From the NCBI RefSeq assembly GCF_011065895.1, contig NZ_JAALCR010000002.1, forward strand, positions 62,001-126,000: a DNA stretch of 64,000 bases. Direction: 5' to 3'. This document shows, in pieces, positions 8,702 to 17,417 of the stretch (position 1 is its first letter; each line of letters opens with the position of its first letter). The DNA comes from Paludisphaera rhizosphaerae. GTDB taxonomy: Bacteria; Planctomycetota; Planctomycetia; Isosphaerales; Isosphaeraceae. A model generated the notes under the pieces. That model saw only the letters and a list, made by a program, of their open reading frames with translations. It did no database searches and was not told where the DNA came from. Position numbers and translations under genes: made by a program.

Positions 8702-9655
8702 ATGGACCGGTCGGCCGAAGCCCACGCGGCGCTCTGGTACCGCCGCTTCGGCCCGCCGGCCGAGGTCCTCTCGCTTGAGCAAGCTGATCGGCCGGCTCGC
8801 ATCCCGGGACGCGTCCGCGTTCAGATGACGGCCGCGCCGATCAACCCTTCCGATCTCATCCCCATCACGGGCGCCTATCGCCATCGCGTTGAGCCGCCGC
8901 AGGTCGCCGGCTACGAAGGCGTGGGCGTGATCGTCGAGGCCGACGACACCCACTTGCTCGGTCGTCGGGCTCTTCCGCTTCGCGGAGAGGGCACCTGGCA
9001 GACTTCCGTCCAGGTCGTTCCCGAGCGGCTCATCCTCGTGCCCGACGACATTTCAGACGATGTCGCCGCGCGAGCCTACATCAATCCGCTCGCAGCCCTG
9101 CTGATGCTGGAGCGGTGGCCAGCGACCGATCGGCGGATTCTGCTGACGGGCGGCGGTTCGTCGTGTGCGCGACTGCTCGGCGCGTGGGCGCTCGCCGATG
9201 GCGCCCGCGAGGTGGTCGCCGTTCATCGCTCGCCCGGCCATTCTGCCGCACTCGCCGGCCTGGGCTTTCGCCCGATCGCGGAGGACGATCTCGCGTTGCC
9301 CGCGATTGCTCGTGGGTGCGACCTCGTCTTCGATGCCGTGGGAGGAAACGTCGCGGCCTCGATCCTCCCTTACATGGCGCGCGGCGACTTCGTCTCCTAC
9401 GGCCTGCTTTCGGGCCAGCCGTTTGGGTGGCGAACCGACGGGGTGAGGATCCACCGGTTCCACCTTCGCGACGGCTTCGAGAGCATGGCGGACTCGGTCT
9501 GGCGCGGCTGGTTCGATCGGCTTTGGCCGCGACTTCGCGTCGCCCCCATGCCGGCTGTGCGCCGCTTTCCCATCGAAGAATGGCGAGCGGCGCTGGCGGC
9601 CTTCGACGAGCCTGGGAGGAGTTTCAAACCGTTGCTGGAGTTTGGATCAGAATAG
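8702..9655 (+). CDS. Zinc-independent MDR family reductase
   Basis: A 317-residue medium-chain dehydrogenase/reductase of the quinone or enoyl reductase type. The N-terminal GroES-like domain has APINPSDLIPITGAY and VAGYEGVGVIVEA; it lacks the cysteine/histidine zinc ligands of alcohol dehydrogenases. The Rossmann domain follows with ILLTGGGSS in place of the usual AxxGxxG, and CDLVFDAVGG. This fits NADPH-dependent trans-2-enoyl-CoA reductase or quinone oxidoreductase relatives. The substrate cannot be told. No strong ribosome-binding site precedes the ATG. The last nine bases overlap the convergent argC. Confidence 0.8.
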   Translation: MDRSAEAHAALWYRRFGPPAEVLSLEQADRPARIPGRVRVQMTAAPINPSDLIPITGAYRHRVEPPQVAGYEGVGVIVEADDTHLLGRRALPLRGEGTWQTSVQVVPERLILVPDDISDDVAARAYINPLAALLMLERWPATDRRILLTGGGSSCARLLGAWALADGAREVVAVHRSPGHSAALAGLGFRPIAEDDLALPAIARGCDLVFDAVGGNVAASILPYMARGDFVSYGLLSGQPFGWRTDGVRIHRFHLRDGFESMADSVWRGWFDRLWPRLRVAPMPAVRRFPIEEWRAALAAFDEPGRSFKPLLEFGSE

Positions 9656-10666
9656 GGCGGCCGTTTCGGGGGCACCGATCATCAGGTTGAAGTTCTGCAC
9701 GGCCACGCCGGCAGCCCCCTTGATGAGGTTGTCCAGGCAGGAAAGGACGAGGATCCGACCTCGGACGACGCGAACCGTGATGTCGCAGAAGTTGGTGTAG
9801 GCCGAGTCCTTCGTCCCCGGCAGGTGGGTGACCACGCGGACGAAGGGGCTGTCGGCGTAGAACGAGCGGTAAAGCTCGATCAGGTCGTGCTCGACGGCCG
9901 TTCCCAACGGCCGGGCGTAGATCGTGGCGAAGATGCCGCGGTCCATGGGGATCAAATGAGGCGTGAAGAGCACCTCGACCGGGTCGCCGCCGCCGGCCGC
10001 CGTGGAGAGAATCTGGTCGATCTCCGGCGTGTGGCGGTGTCTGCCGACGCTGTAGGCCGAGACGCTCTCATTGCATTCGGGGAAGTGGAAGTTGAGCTTC
10101 GGCGACCGCCCGCCCCCCGAAACGCCGCTCTTGGCGTCGATGACGATGCTGTTTCGCTCGACGAGGTTTTTCGCGACCAGCGGCGCAAGGCCCAGAATGC
10201 TCGCCGAGGTGTAACAGCCGGGATTGGCGATCAGCGAGGCCGACGGAATCCGGCTGCGGAACAACTCGGGCAGGCCGTAGACGGCCGTTTCGAGACCCTC
10301 GGCGTCCGTGTGGGCGTGGCCGTACCAGTCCTCATAGACCTGGGCGTCGTTCAGTCGATAATCGGCGCTCAAATCGATCACGCGGACGCCGCGCTCGCGG
10401 AGCGACGGGACGATCGCCATGCTCGCCGTGTGCGGCAGGGCCAGAAAGGCGAACTTGGCCTTCTCGGCCACGCGATCGGCGTCGAACGGCTCGCAGGTCA
10501 GGTCGATTCGCCTGGCCAAGCTGGGGTGGAGCGCGTCGAGCCGCTCGTCCTGGCGCGAGGTGGCGACCGTCACCTTCGCCGACGGATGCTTCAGCAGGAT
10601 CTGGATCAGTTCGCGGGCCGCGTATCCCGAGGCCCCGACCACCGCCACGCCGACAGGTTCCGCCAC
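9647..10666 (-). CDS. argC: N-acetyl-gamma-glutamyl-phosphate reductase
   Basis: Catalyses the NADPH-dependent reduction of N-acetylglutamyl phosphate to the semialdehyde in arginine synthesis. The 339-residue protein opens with the dinucleotide-binding VAVVGASGYAARELI, has FLALPHTAS and VIDLSADYRL, and carries the active-site cysteine in ANPGCYTSA. It ends with CLDNLIKGAAGVAVQNFNLM, typical of type 1 ArgC. Translation starts at a GTG with AGGG about nine bases upstream. It is not next to other arginine genes here. Downstream it overlaps the convergent MDR reductase by nine bases. Confidence 0.97.
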   Translation of the reverse strand: MAEPVGVAVVGASGYAARELIQILLKHPSAKVTVATSRQDERLDALHPSLARRIDLTCEPFDADRVAEKAKFAFLALPHTASMAIVPSLRERGVRVIDLSADYRLNDAQVYEDWYGHAHTDAEGLETAVYGLPELFRSRIPSASLIANPGCYTSASILGLAPLVAKNLVERNSIVIDAKSGVSGGGRSPKLNFHFPECNESVSAYSVGRHRHTPEIDQILSTAAGGGDPVEVLFTPHLIPMDRGIFATIYARPLGTAVEHDLIELYRSFYADSPFVRVVTHLPGTKDSAYTNFCDITVRVVRGRILVLSCLDNLIKGAAGVAVQNFNLMIGAPETAALF

Positions 10667-10695
10667 GTCTCGATCCCTTTCCCCGCGTTCCTGGT

Positions 10696-13398
10696 TCAGA
10701 CCGTCGCCGGCCGAGCGCCCCGGCGCTCACGCCTCATTGCGTAGAGTATCGCCAAGGTCCAGGCCGTCCAGCAAGCTCCCGAGGCCCACAGCCCCTGTCG
10801 AACGTCGATCGCATCATACCGAAGTCGCAAAACGCGGCCGGATTCAGCGCCGGGGTTCCAGGTCACCCCGATCCAGGCGCCGCCCCCCTTCCCGACCCGG
10901 AAGACCGGCAGGATGTTCGCGATATCCTCCGATCCGTTCGGCGAGACGAGCGAAGCCCGCCACTGTGGATCGTAGAGAACCGAGAGCATCACAGTTCCCG
11001 GCGAGTCCACGTGGATCTCCCATTCCGTAGGCGAAGGAGCCTTCGCGGCGAGCGGCCGAGCGGTGTCGAGAACGCCCATGACGGTCCTCGGGTCGCCGTT
11101 GAACTCTTCGGGAAGGCTGTCTGTGGTGGACCACGCACGAGGCGCCTCGGCTGTCGTCAGAACCTGGAATGAATCCGCCCAGGGCAGCCGGTCGGGGTTC
11201 CAGTCGTCGCCAAAGAGCCAGCGGGCGAGGGCTGGATCGGCGATCGTCTCATACGGCTGAGGAGGACTGATCCCGCGAGCCTGCATCGCGGCGACTTCGA
11301 TCGGATCAAGCACGCGGAGGCTTGCCCCCGTCGCACGTATCGCCAGGAGCGCGAGATCACGATTGAGGCCGGGATCGAGCGAGCCTCGCGCGACGTTCCC
11401 CAGCAGCGTCTGGGCCGGCAGGTCGAGCGTCCGATACGCCTGGACGGGGGCCTGCGCCGCGGCCATCCCCAGATTCCGCATCGGGTCGATCAGCCTCGTC
11501 CCCCGAGGCTCGCGGCCGAGCCGGGCCAGTACGGGGCTTTGCTCTGCCAGCGACCGCAATGGACCGACTTCGACGTAGCGATGGCTGCCCAGCAGGAGCA
11601 GATCGACGACCGTCAGCAGGACCAGGATTGCCGGAACGTGGGGTCGCAGCCGCGGCAGAGTCGCCGCGACGAGGACGGCCGACAGGATCGCCAGTGACGC
11701 CCACAGCTCGTCGCGGTAGATCTCGAACCGGCGCTGTTCGAACGATCGAACGTCCCGCGGGGTGTTCGACCGCCGAAAGCCCGCTCGCTCCAGGACCGCT
11801 GGAATCTGGGGATCGGCCGTCGGCCGTCGCGCCAGGGCTGCGACGCTCCGGAAGTCGGGGTCGCCTTCCCAGGGGCGGAGCGCGAACGCTCGCTCGAACA
11901 GGCCTGCGGCGGCTCGGCCCGCCGAGGGGGCTGTCGTCATCAGGCCCAACTCGATGAGTCCCAGAACTATCCCGATCCCGATCAAGGCCCCAGCCGACCC
12001 CAGAAGCAACCCGGAGATGGGCCGAGCCCACGTCCGCCAGCGGTCGACGCCGATGCCGGCCAGGATCGCCAGGGATAGGGACATCGGCAGCCCCCATCGT
12101 GCAGGGGCGCGGAAGAACGAGAAGCCGGGGAGCCGAATCAGCCAGCCGAAGCCCGGGACGTATGGTCCCAGGCTCAGGATCAGCGTGACGATCGCCACCA
12201 CGGCGAGGCAGCGCACGGCTGCCTCACGTCGCCACTCGCGCCGGACCGTCATCAGGGCCAGGAACAGCGGGGCGATCCCGACGTACGCCAGATACTCCTC
12301 GGGAGACGTATGGAACGGGTCCCAAACGAGAGGTCGCCAGAGCGGCGAGCCGTGAAAGAGCCTGGGCGCGACCAGGCTGATCAGGTGAAAGGGCGTCGCC
12401 GCGAAGCCGGAGAGATACTCGTAATCCCGGCGATCCGCGGCCATCCCCGCCAGTCGGGCCGTCGGCCAGACCTGGGCGGCGGCCATCGGCAGCACGACCG
12501 CCAGGGCAAGCATCACCAACCCGATGCATCGGATCGACCGGGTTTCGAGCAGCCTCCAGGCGGCCATCATGCCGACCGTCGCCTGCGTCATGAAGGCGAT
12601 CTGGAAGTGGCCGGGGAGGACCTGGATCGCCAGTACGGCGGAGAGTAACAGGGCGTCGCGAAAGTGCGATCGTTCCGACGTCTTCCCTCCTGGAGGGGGA
12701 AGACAGACCGCGAAGCGGTCAGATGAGAGGGACGATCGGCGTGGGGGATCTGAAGACGAATCGGACGCAGCGCCTCCTGGATCTCCCCCCCTCATCCGGC
12801 CCTTCGGGCCACCTTCCCCCTCAAGGGGGGAAGGCCGTTGATCGTGTCGCCGGGCTGCCCCGTTGAGGATCAACCACGCCAACCCCCAGGCCCAGGGCGT
12901 CCAGGATCCGGTCGTGTACCCCCAGGGATGCGGCATGTGGATGACGAAGAACCCCGAGGCCGCGTATACGAAGCCCGCCAGACCTGCACCCAATCGACCA
13001 GCCCCAAACACGCGGGCCGCCCAGCAGGCCCCCAGGCCGGCCCAGAGCGTGTGTAACACCAGGCTGAGGACGTAGGCCCTCTCGACGCTCAGCAACCCGT
13101 ACAGAACGACGTGCGGCGGGTAGAAGGCTCCGATCTGGCTCTCTCCGACTCCGGGGAAGCCGTAGCCCCATAGGTCGTTCCAAACGGGGAGCCGGCGCTC
13201 GGCCAGGGCCGAGGAGAGGGTGGCCATCAGGCCCAGGAAGAACTGGGTCGCGTCGCCGCCGACGGGCATCGCGGTTCCCAGACTGAACGGCGTCAGCCAG
13301 ATGAGAAGGGCGAGGATCACAAACCCGACGCTCCACGCCGGCAGACTGCCGCCAGGCGGCGTGGAGTCGTCACGTAGCGTCGTCGCGGCCTGTTGCAC
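10696..13398 (-). CDS. Large YfhO-family-like membrane protein
   Basis: A ~900-residue polytopic membrane protein. The N-terminal half has many hydrophobic helices with a periplasmic loop reading GYGFPGVGESQIGAFYPPH and HMPHPWGYTTGSW. These features recall YfhO/PMT-like lipid-linked glycosyltransferases that decorate teichoic acids or other surface glycans. The C-terminal ~350 residues form a soluble extracytoplasmic domain, followed by a last helix near the end. A ~60-residue hydrophilic insert (about residues 187-246) is encoded by paired palindromic repeats (see 12682-12834). The GTG at 13398 is preferred for its GAGGACGG site; an ATG at 13485 is the alternative. Confidence 0.7.
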   Translation of the reverse strand: MQQAATTLRDDSTPPGGSLPAWSVGFVILALLIWLTPFSLGTAMPVGGDATQFFLGLMATLSSALAERRLPVWNDLWGYGFPGVGESQIGAFYPPHVVLYGLLSVERAYVLSLVLHTLWAGLGACWAARVFGAGRLGAGLAGFVYAASGFFVIHMPHPWGYTTGSWTPWAWGLAWLILNGAARRHDQRPSPLEGEGGPKGRMRGGDPGGAASDSSSDPPRRSSLSSDRFAVCLPPPGGKTSERSHFRDALLLSAVLAIQVLPGHFQIAFMTQATVGMMAAWRLLETRSIRCIGLVMLALAVVLPMAAAQVWPTARLAGMAADRRDYEYLSGFAATPFHLISLVAPRLFHGSPLWRPLVWDPFHTSPEEYLAYVGIAPLFLALMTVRREWRREAAVRCLAVVAIVTLILSLGPYVPGFGWLIRLPGFSFFRAPARWGLPMSLSLAILAGIGVDRWRTWARPISGLLLGSAGALIGIGIVLGLIELGLMTTAPSAGRAAAGLFERAFALRPWEGDPDFRSVAALARRPTADPQIPAVLERAGFRRSNTPRDVRSFEQRRFEIYRDELWASLAILSAVLVAATLPRLRPHVPAILVLLTVVDLLLLGSHRYVEVGPLRSLAEQSPVLARLGREPRGTRLIDPMRNLGMAAAQAPVQAYRTLDLPAQTLLGNVARGSLDPGLNRDLALLAIRATGASLRVLDPIEVAAMQARGISPPQPYETIADPALARWLFGDDWNPDRLPWADSFQVLTTAEAPRAWSTTDSLPEEFNGDPRTVMGVLDTARPLAAKAPSPTEWEIHVDSPGTVMLSVLYDPQWRASLVSPNGSEDIANILPVFRVGKGGGAWIGVTWNPGAESGRVLRLRYDAIDVRQGLWASGACWTAWTLAILYAMRRERRGARPATV
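12682..12735 (-). repeat. Palindromic repeat unit, left copy, inside a coding gene
   Basis: The unit has two adjacent hairpins: 12682-12702 (CTTCCC arm, GGGAAG arm) and 12706-12720 (GACCGC, loop GAA, GCGGTC). A GATGAGAGGG tail follows. It is an inverted, diverged homologue of the unit at 12785-12834. Both lie in frame within the YfhO-like gene. The paired layout is like REP/BIME elements. Confidence 0.7.
12785..12834 (+). repeat. Palindromic repeat unit, right copy, inverted relative to the left
   Basis: The unit contains GGCCC-TTC-GGGCC (12798-12810) and a 9-bp stem CCTTCCCCC/GGGGGAAGG (12812-12834). Read on the minus strand it aligns with the left copy: stem, second stem with a GAA loop, then GGATGAGGGG. 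The second stem differs between copies by paired (compensating) changes, which argues for selection on the fold. Confidence 0.7.
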
Positions 13399-13560
13399 CC
13401 GTCCTCGCCCTTTTCTGGAGGTAACTTTTGCAATTGTCCGGGCGATCTTACAGAAATCCGGCTTGACCGTCACGGACGCGGCCATGCAGAAGCCGTCTAG
13501 ACTCCAGTTTTTCCTGCGAAATCTCAGAAGAAATCGAACTATCGCAACGTTCGCGACGTC

Positions 13561-13580
13561 TTGGCATGTGAGGTGCTTTA
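13561..13580 (+). promoter_or_regulatory. Candidate sigma-54 promoter upstream of csrA
   Basis: The 20 bases TTGGCATGTGAGGTGCTTTA contain the invariant GG and GC exactly ten bases apart. They match the consensus TGGCACG-N4-TTGC at all but two positions. The site lies about 100 bases before csrA on the same strand. No enhancer-binding sites were identified. Confidence 0.5.
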
Positions 13581-13675
13581 AGTCACACCATCGAGCCCGA
13601 GACGTTCTGGAGAATGTCGCGGGACGCAACCCGAATCCGATCAAACTCGTAAGAACCCAACACGGAGGATAAGTC

Positions 13676-13876
13676 ATGCTGGTCCTGAGCAGGAAGTCGG
13701 GCGAGGCCATCCAGATCGGCTCGGACATCCGGATCGTGGTCGCGAAGATCGAGGGCCATCAGGTCCGCATCGGCATCGAGGCCCCGTCGAGCGTCTCCAT
13801 CAAGCGTCAGGAGATCTGCTTCGAGCTGCCGAGCGAGCGCGAAGCCGAGCGGCTCATGCAGGCGGTCAGCGCTTGA
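13676..13876 (+). CDS. csrA: Carbon storage regulator CsrA
   Basis: A 66-residue RNA-binding dimer that binds GGA-containing leaders and controls translation or stability of target mRNAs. It begins [15 protein letters not shown], the canonical CsrA start containing the Arg-6 region, and has VRIGIEAP and SIKRQEI strands. The length and all core residues are normal. A strong GGAGGAT site sits eight bases before the ATG. In bacteria with flagella CsrA often pairs with FliW; neither FliW nor flagellar genes are in this window. A sigma-54-like promoter lies at 13561-13580, which would put it under enhancer control. Confidence 0.97.
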   Translation: MLVLSRKSGEAIQIGSDIRIVVAKIEGHQVRIGIEAPSSVSIKRQEICFELPSEREAERLMQAVSA

Positions 13877-13963
13877 CGCCCGCCGGTCGGGCGCGCCCAA
13901 ACTGGAGGGGATGACGGGCGTCGACACCCGACGCCGCATCGCCTTCGGCGCGGGTGGAAATCG

Positions 13964-15130
13964 ATGCGGTTCTTGATCGCCCCGGACAAGTTCAAGGGGA
14001 GCCTGACGGCCTCCCAGGCCGTCGAGGCGATCGCCCGAGGCGTCCGCTCAGCAGACCCCTCGGCGGAGATTGTGAGCGTTCCCATGGCCGACGGCGGCGA
14101 AGGCGTCGTCGAGGCACTGGTGACGGCCACCCAAGGCGAATTTCGAGTGACCCGCGTCACGGGCCCGCTCGGCGAGCCGGTACAGGCCCGTTACGGACTT
14201 CTTGGCGACGGCCACACAGCCGTTGTGGAGATGGCCCAGGCGGCGGGGCTGGTGCTCGTCCCGAAAGAACGTCGCGACCCGGGCAAGACCACGACCCGGG
14301 GCGTGGGCGAATTGATCCGCGAGGCCGTCAAAACCGGGGCGCGTCGCATCATCGTCGGCATCGGCGGCAGCGCGACCAATGACGGCGGCGCGGGGATGGC
14401 TCAGGCGCTCGGCTACCGCCTGCTCGACGCCCAGGGCCGTGAGATCGGCCCCGGCAGTGGTGCGCTTGCGGACCTCGACCGCATCGAACCGGGCGACGGC
14501 GCGAAGGCCCTCGAAGGCATCGAAGTGGCCGTCGCCTGCGACGTGACGAATCCCCTCTGCGGCCCGAAGGGCGCCTCTGCGGTCTACGGCCCTCAGAAGG
14601 GCGCAACCCCGGAGATGGTCGCGCGTCTCGACGCCAACCTCGCACGTCTGGCCGAAGTCGTCGCGCGCGATCTGGGACCCAGGATCGCCGATCTCCCCGG
14701 CTCGGGCGCGGCCGGCGGGCTTGGCGGCGGACTGGTCGCCTTCGCGGGCGGGAAGCTTGGGCCGGGGATCGACCTCGTCGTCGAGGCCGTCGGGCTCAAC
14801 GAGGCAATGCAACAAACGGATCTCTGCCTGACCGGCGAGGGCTCGCTCGACGCTCAGAGCGCCTTCGGCAAGACGGCGGTGGGCGTCGCGCGCGTGGCCA
14901 GGCGGCATGGCGTTCCCTGCTTCGCCCTGGTCGGCTCGATCGGCGAAGGGGCGGCGGAATGCCTGGACGCTGGGCTGACCGCCTACTTCCCGATCCTTCC
15001 CGGGCCGATGGATCTCGACGACGCGATGGCCCGTGCCTCGGAGTTGCTCGGGGCGGCGGCCGAGCAAGTGGCGCGCGGCTTCCTCGCCGGTGCGCGGGCA
15101 GCTTCCCGGAGGAGCGCCGGTTGTGAGTGA
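13964..15130 (+). CDS. Glycerate 2-kinase (GK-II/GarK type)
   Basis: Phosphorylates D-glycerate with ATP, feeding photorespiration-like or glyoxylate carbon into glycolysis. The 388-residue protein starts with IAPDKFKGSLTASQA, then VSVPMADGGEGVVEAL and IIVGIGGSATNDGGAGMAQALG, the three best-known glycerate kinase (PF02595) motifs. Later it has LTGEGSLDAQSAFGKTAVGVA. All are intact and the length is typical. The stop overlaps the GTG of thiL by eight bases, so the two are almost surely co-translated. This is the first gene of a kinase-rich run ending with tsaE. Confidence 0.94.
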   Translation: MRFLIAPDKFKGSLTASQAVEAIARGVRSADPSAEIVSVPMADGGEGVVEALVTATQGEFRVTRVTGPLGEPVQARYGLLGDGHTAVVEMAQAAGLVLVPKERRDPGKTTTRGVGELIREAVKTGARRIIVGIGGSATNDGGAGMAQALGYRLLDAQGREIGPGSGALADLDRIEPGDGAKALEGIEVAVACDVTNPLCGPKGASAVYGPQKGATPEMVARLDANLARLAEVVARDLGPRIADLPGSGAAGGLGGGLVAFAGGKLGPGIDLVVEAVGLNEAMQQTDLCLTGEGSLDAQSAFGKTAVGVARVARRHGVPCFALVGSIGEGAAECLDAGLTAYFPILPGPMDLDDAMARASELLGAAAEQVARGFLAGARAASRRSAGCE

Positions 15131-16085
15131 CCAACCCCTCGGCGAGTTCGGTCTGATCGACTGGATCCGCTCGCGACGCTCTCCGCTCACCGCCGAGCAA
15201 GGCGTCGTCGCCGACATCGGCGACGACTGTGCAACGGTCCGTTTTCGCGATCCCTATACGGTCGTGACCACGGATATGTTGATGGACGGCCGCCACTTCA
15301 TCCTCGACCGCGACGGACCGGAGGCGGCCGGTTACAAGGCGATGGGAGTGAACATCTCCGACGTCGCCGCGATGGCCGCGACTCCCCGCTTTGCGACGGT
15401 CGCCGTCGCGTTGCCGAGGCGTGACACCGTGGCGATCGCCCGAGGGTTGGACGCGGGGCTCCGTCGCATGGCCGACCGGTTCTCGGTCCACATCATCGGC
15501 GGCGACACCAACGCCTGGGACGGCCCGCTCGTCGTATGCGTCACCCTGTTGGGGGAGACCTCGCATCTGGAACCGGCGAGGCGGTCCGGGGCGAAGGTCG
15601 GCGACGTCGTCTTCGTCACGGGTCCGCTCGGTGGCAGCCTTTTCCGAGGGCGCCACCTGCGTCCCGAGCCGCGCGTGGACGAAGCTGGGGCCTTGCTCAA
15701 GGCGGGCCCGATCCACGCCATGATCGACCTGTCCGACGGCCTCTCCTCAGACCTTGGGCACATCCTTGAAGAGAGCGGAGGCCTGGGAGCGGTCCTTGAC
15801 GAATCGGCCGTACCGATTCATGCCGACGCCGTCGACATGGCACACGAGGACGGCGCTCCGCCGCTTCTTCACGCGTTGAACGACGGCGAGGACTTCGAGC
15901 TTTGCTTCACCGTCCCTCCCGAAACGGCCGACCGTCTGTCGACGAGTCCGCCCCAGGGTTTGACGCTGCATCGCCTGGGCGTCATCACGCGCGAGCCTGG
16001 CGTCCGCCTCAGATCGGTCGACGGCCGTGTTTCGTCAGTCGAGCCCCGGGGCTTCGACCACTTCCGGGAGGCCGACGTCCGATGA
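15123..16085 (+). CDS. thiL: Thiamine-monophosphate kinase
   Basis: Phosphorylates thiamine monophosphate to thiamine diphosphate, the last step of cofactor synthesis. The ~320-residue protein has the AIR-synthase-like fold signatures: GEFGLIDWI at the start, DIGDDCATV, TTDMLMDGRHF, KAMGVNISDVAAM and IIGGDTN with metal-binding aspartates, then IDLSDGLSSDLGHI and LNDGEDFEL near the end. The GTG at 15123 is chosen because it overlaps the upstream kinase stop and matches the family N-terminus. The stop overlaps the tsaE start as ATGA, indicating coupled translation. Confidence 0.95.
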   Translation: MSDQPLGEFGLIDWIRSRRSPLTAEQGVVADIGDDCATVRFRDPYTVVTTDMLMDGRHFILDRDGPEAAGYKAMGVNISDVAAMAATPRFATVAVALPRRDTVAIARGLDAGLRRMADRFSVHIIGGDTNAWDGPLVVCVTLLGETSHLEPARRSGAKVGDVVFVTGPLGGSLFRGRHLRPEPRVDEAGALLKAGPIHAMIDLSDGLSSDLGHILEESGGLGAVLDESAVPIHADAVDMAHEDGAPPLLHALNDGEDFELCFTVPPETADRLSTSPPQGLTLHRLGVITREPGVRLRSVDGRVSSVEPRGFDHFREADVR

Positions 16086-16573
16086 ACATTCGCAATGGCG
16101 ACGACCACCTGGGGATCGACCTCAACGACGAGGCCGACACCGAAACGCTCGGCCGTGCTCTGGCCGACGTGGTGAGCCCAGGCGTGGTGATCGGCCTGGT
16201 GGGAAACCTGGGAGCCGGGAAAACGCGGCTCGTCCGGGCACTCGCCGAGGCGCTCGAGGTCGACCCCGACGCCATCGCCAGTCCGACCTTCGTCCTGATT
16301 CACGAGTACGAGGGGACGATGCCCGTCTACCACTTCGACGTCTACCGCCTCCCCTCCCCCGCCGCCTTCGAGGATCTCGGGCCGGCCGACTACTGGTCGG
16401 CCGGGGGGGTCTGTCTCGTCGAGTGGGCCGACCGCGTCCCCGACTCGCTCCCCCCCGACGCCTGGTGGATCACCCTTCAGGCCGTCGATCCAACCCGCAG
16501 AACCGTGCGAATCACCGCTCCTCCGAGCGTCAGGGAACGACTGGCCGCTCTTCTTGAAGCCGCTCCGCATTAG
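16082..16573 (+). CDS. tsaE: tRNA t6A biosynthesis ATPase TsaE
   Basis: P-loop ATPase that works with TsaD and TsaB to make threonylcarbamoyladenosine at position 37 of ANN-decoding tRNAs. The 163-residue protein has the Walker A GNLGAGKTRLVRA, SPTFVLIHEYEG, the YHFDVYRL strand and the CLVEWADRV segment that define the family. The ATG at 16082 overlaps the thiL stop by four bases. The t6A partner Sua5, which makes the carbamoyl-AMP, is encoded at 22415-23566, so two steps of the pathway are in this window. Confidence 0.95.
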   Translation: MNIRNGDDHLGIDLNDEADTETLGRALADVVSPGVVIGLVGNLGAGKTRLVRALAEALEVDPDAIASPTFVLIHEYEGTMPVYHFDVYRLPSPAAFEDLGPADYWSAGGVCLVEWADRVPDSLPPDAWWITLQAVDPTRRTVRITAPPSVRERLAALLEAAPH

Positions 16574-17417
16574 GCTGTCGTCACCGGAAGAATCGGCGGA
16601 ATCAGTCCGGGAGCGCGTTCAGCATCCCCGATTCATCGCACAGAATGCGAGAATAGAAACCCTAGTTATCTGAGGCGCGGGAACTCTCCTCGGCGACGTC
16701 GTGGATTGCGATCGTCCGCGACGTGGAAGCTTCTCACGCCAGCCTTGCCGATTGCTGCGGAACGAAGGCTAGGATGAATGAAAAGCCCCTGCGAAGCTGT
16801 CGAACGAACCCAAGCTCGATTCGCGGAATCCGAAGTCTAAGTCATGTTAGAATATTTAATTGCGACGAACCGGGGCGGGCGTTGGGACTCGCAAACGAAC
16901 CCGCTTGGGCGAGAGCCCCAGCATCGCCACAGAGATGCGGCTCTCGTTCGATCTGAACGCTTCTCACTCGCCACCACCAGAACCCACCAAAGGCCATTTC
17001 AGGATGACCGACTGGAAACGAGTGCCATCGCCACGCTGGCGTGGCGATGGCACCCAGATTCGTTTTCCGTCGGTGGTGTTGAGGGAGGAGTGGCCCGCTT
17101 CGGGATGCGAGTCGACCTCAGCCACCGGTCTGAGGCGTTTCCACAGCCTTCGCCGATCGCAGTGCCAGGCAAGCGAAGCCATGGCGCTCAGGCCCTCTCC
17201 GCTTTCCTTGCCGATCGGCGAGTCGTGGTCAAAAAGTGGACGAGCGAACCCAATCGGCGAAGGGGTGGATTCGGCTCTTACACTCAATTGTTAAAAGGCT
17301 TGCGGCGATCGGCCTGGATTAATGTCGCGGCGGAACGAACCCAATCGCCGGCTTCCTTTCGCGGAACCTGCGTCGAACGCGAATCTCGGCCGGAGTGCCT
17401 CTCGGGGAGCCCCTGCG
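16574..17417. other. Gene-free, repeat-rich stretch
   Basis: No frame here has coding-like codon use; the frames that stay open translate repeats. A short motif containing CGAACCC recurs at about 16802, 16894, 17244 and 17333, the first and last pairs spaced ~90 bases apart. A perfect hairpin lies at 17022-17053. An AT-rich patch near 16848 (GTTAGAATAT) could hold a promoter -10. Base composition is lower in GC than the neighbouring genes. Confidence 0.5.
17022..17053. repeat. Perfect 14-bp inverted repeat (stem-loop)
   Basis: Arms GTGCCATCGCCACG (17022-17035) and its exact complement (17040-17053) flank a four-base CTGG loop. It has no T-run and is not at a gene end, so it is unlikely to be an intrinsic terminator. 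Length and symmetry suggest a dispersed palindromic repeat of the REP/MITE kind. Confidence 0.65.

Noticed and set aside
12660-12840. Insertion sequence in the YfhO-like gene
   Set aside because: No transposase, no target duplication seen and the frame is kept; palindromic repeat units explain it better.
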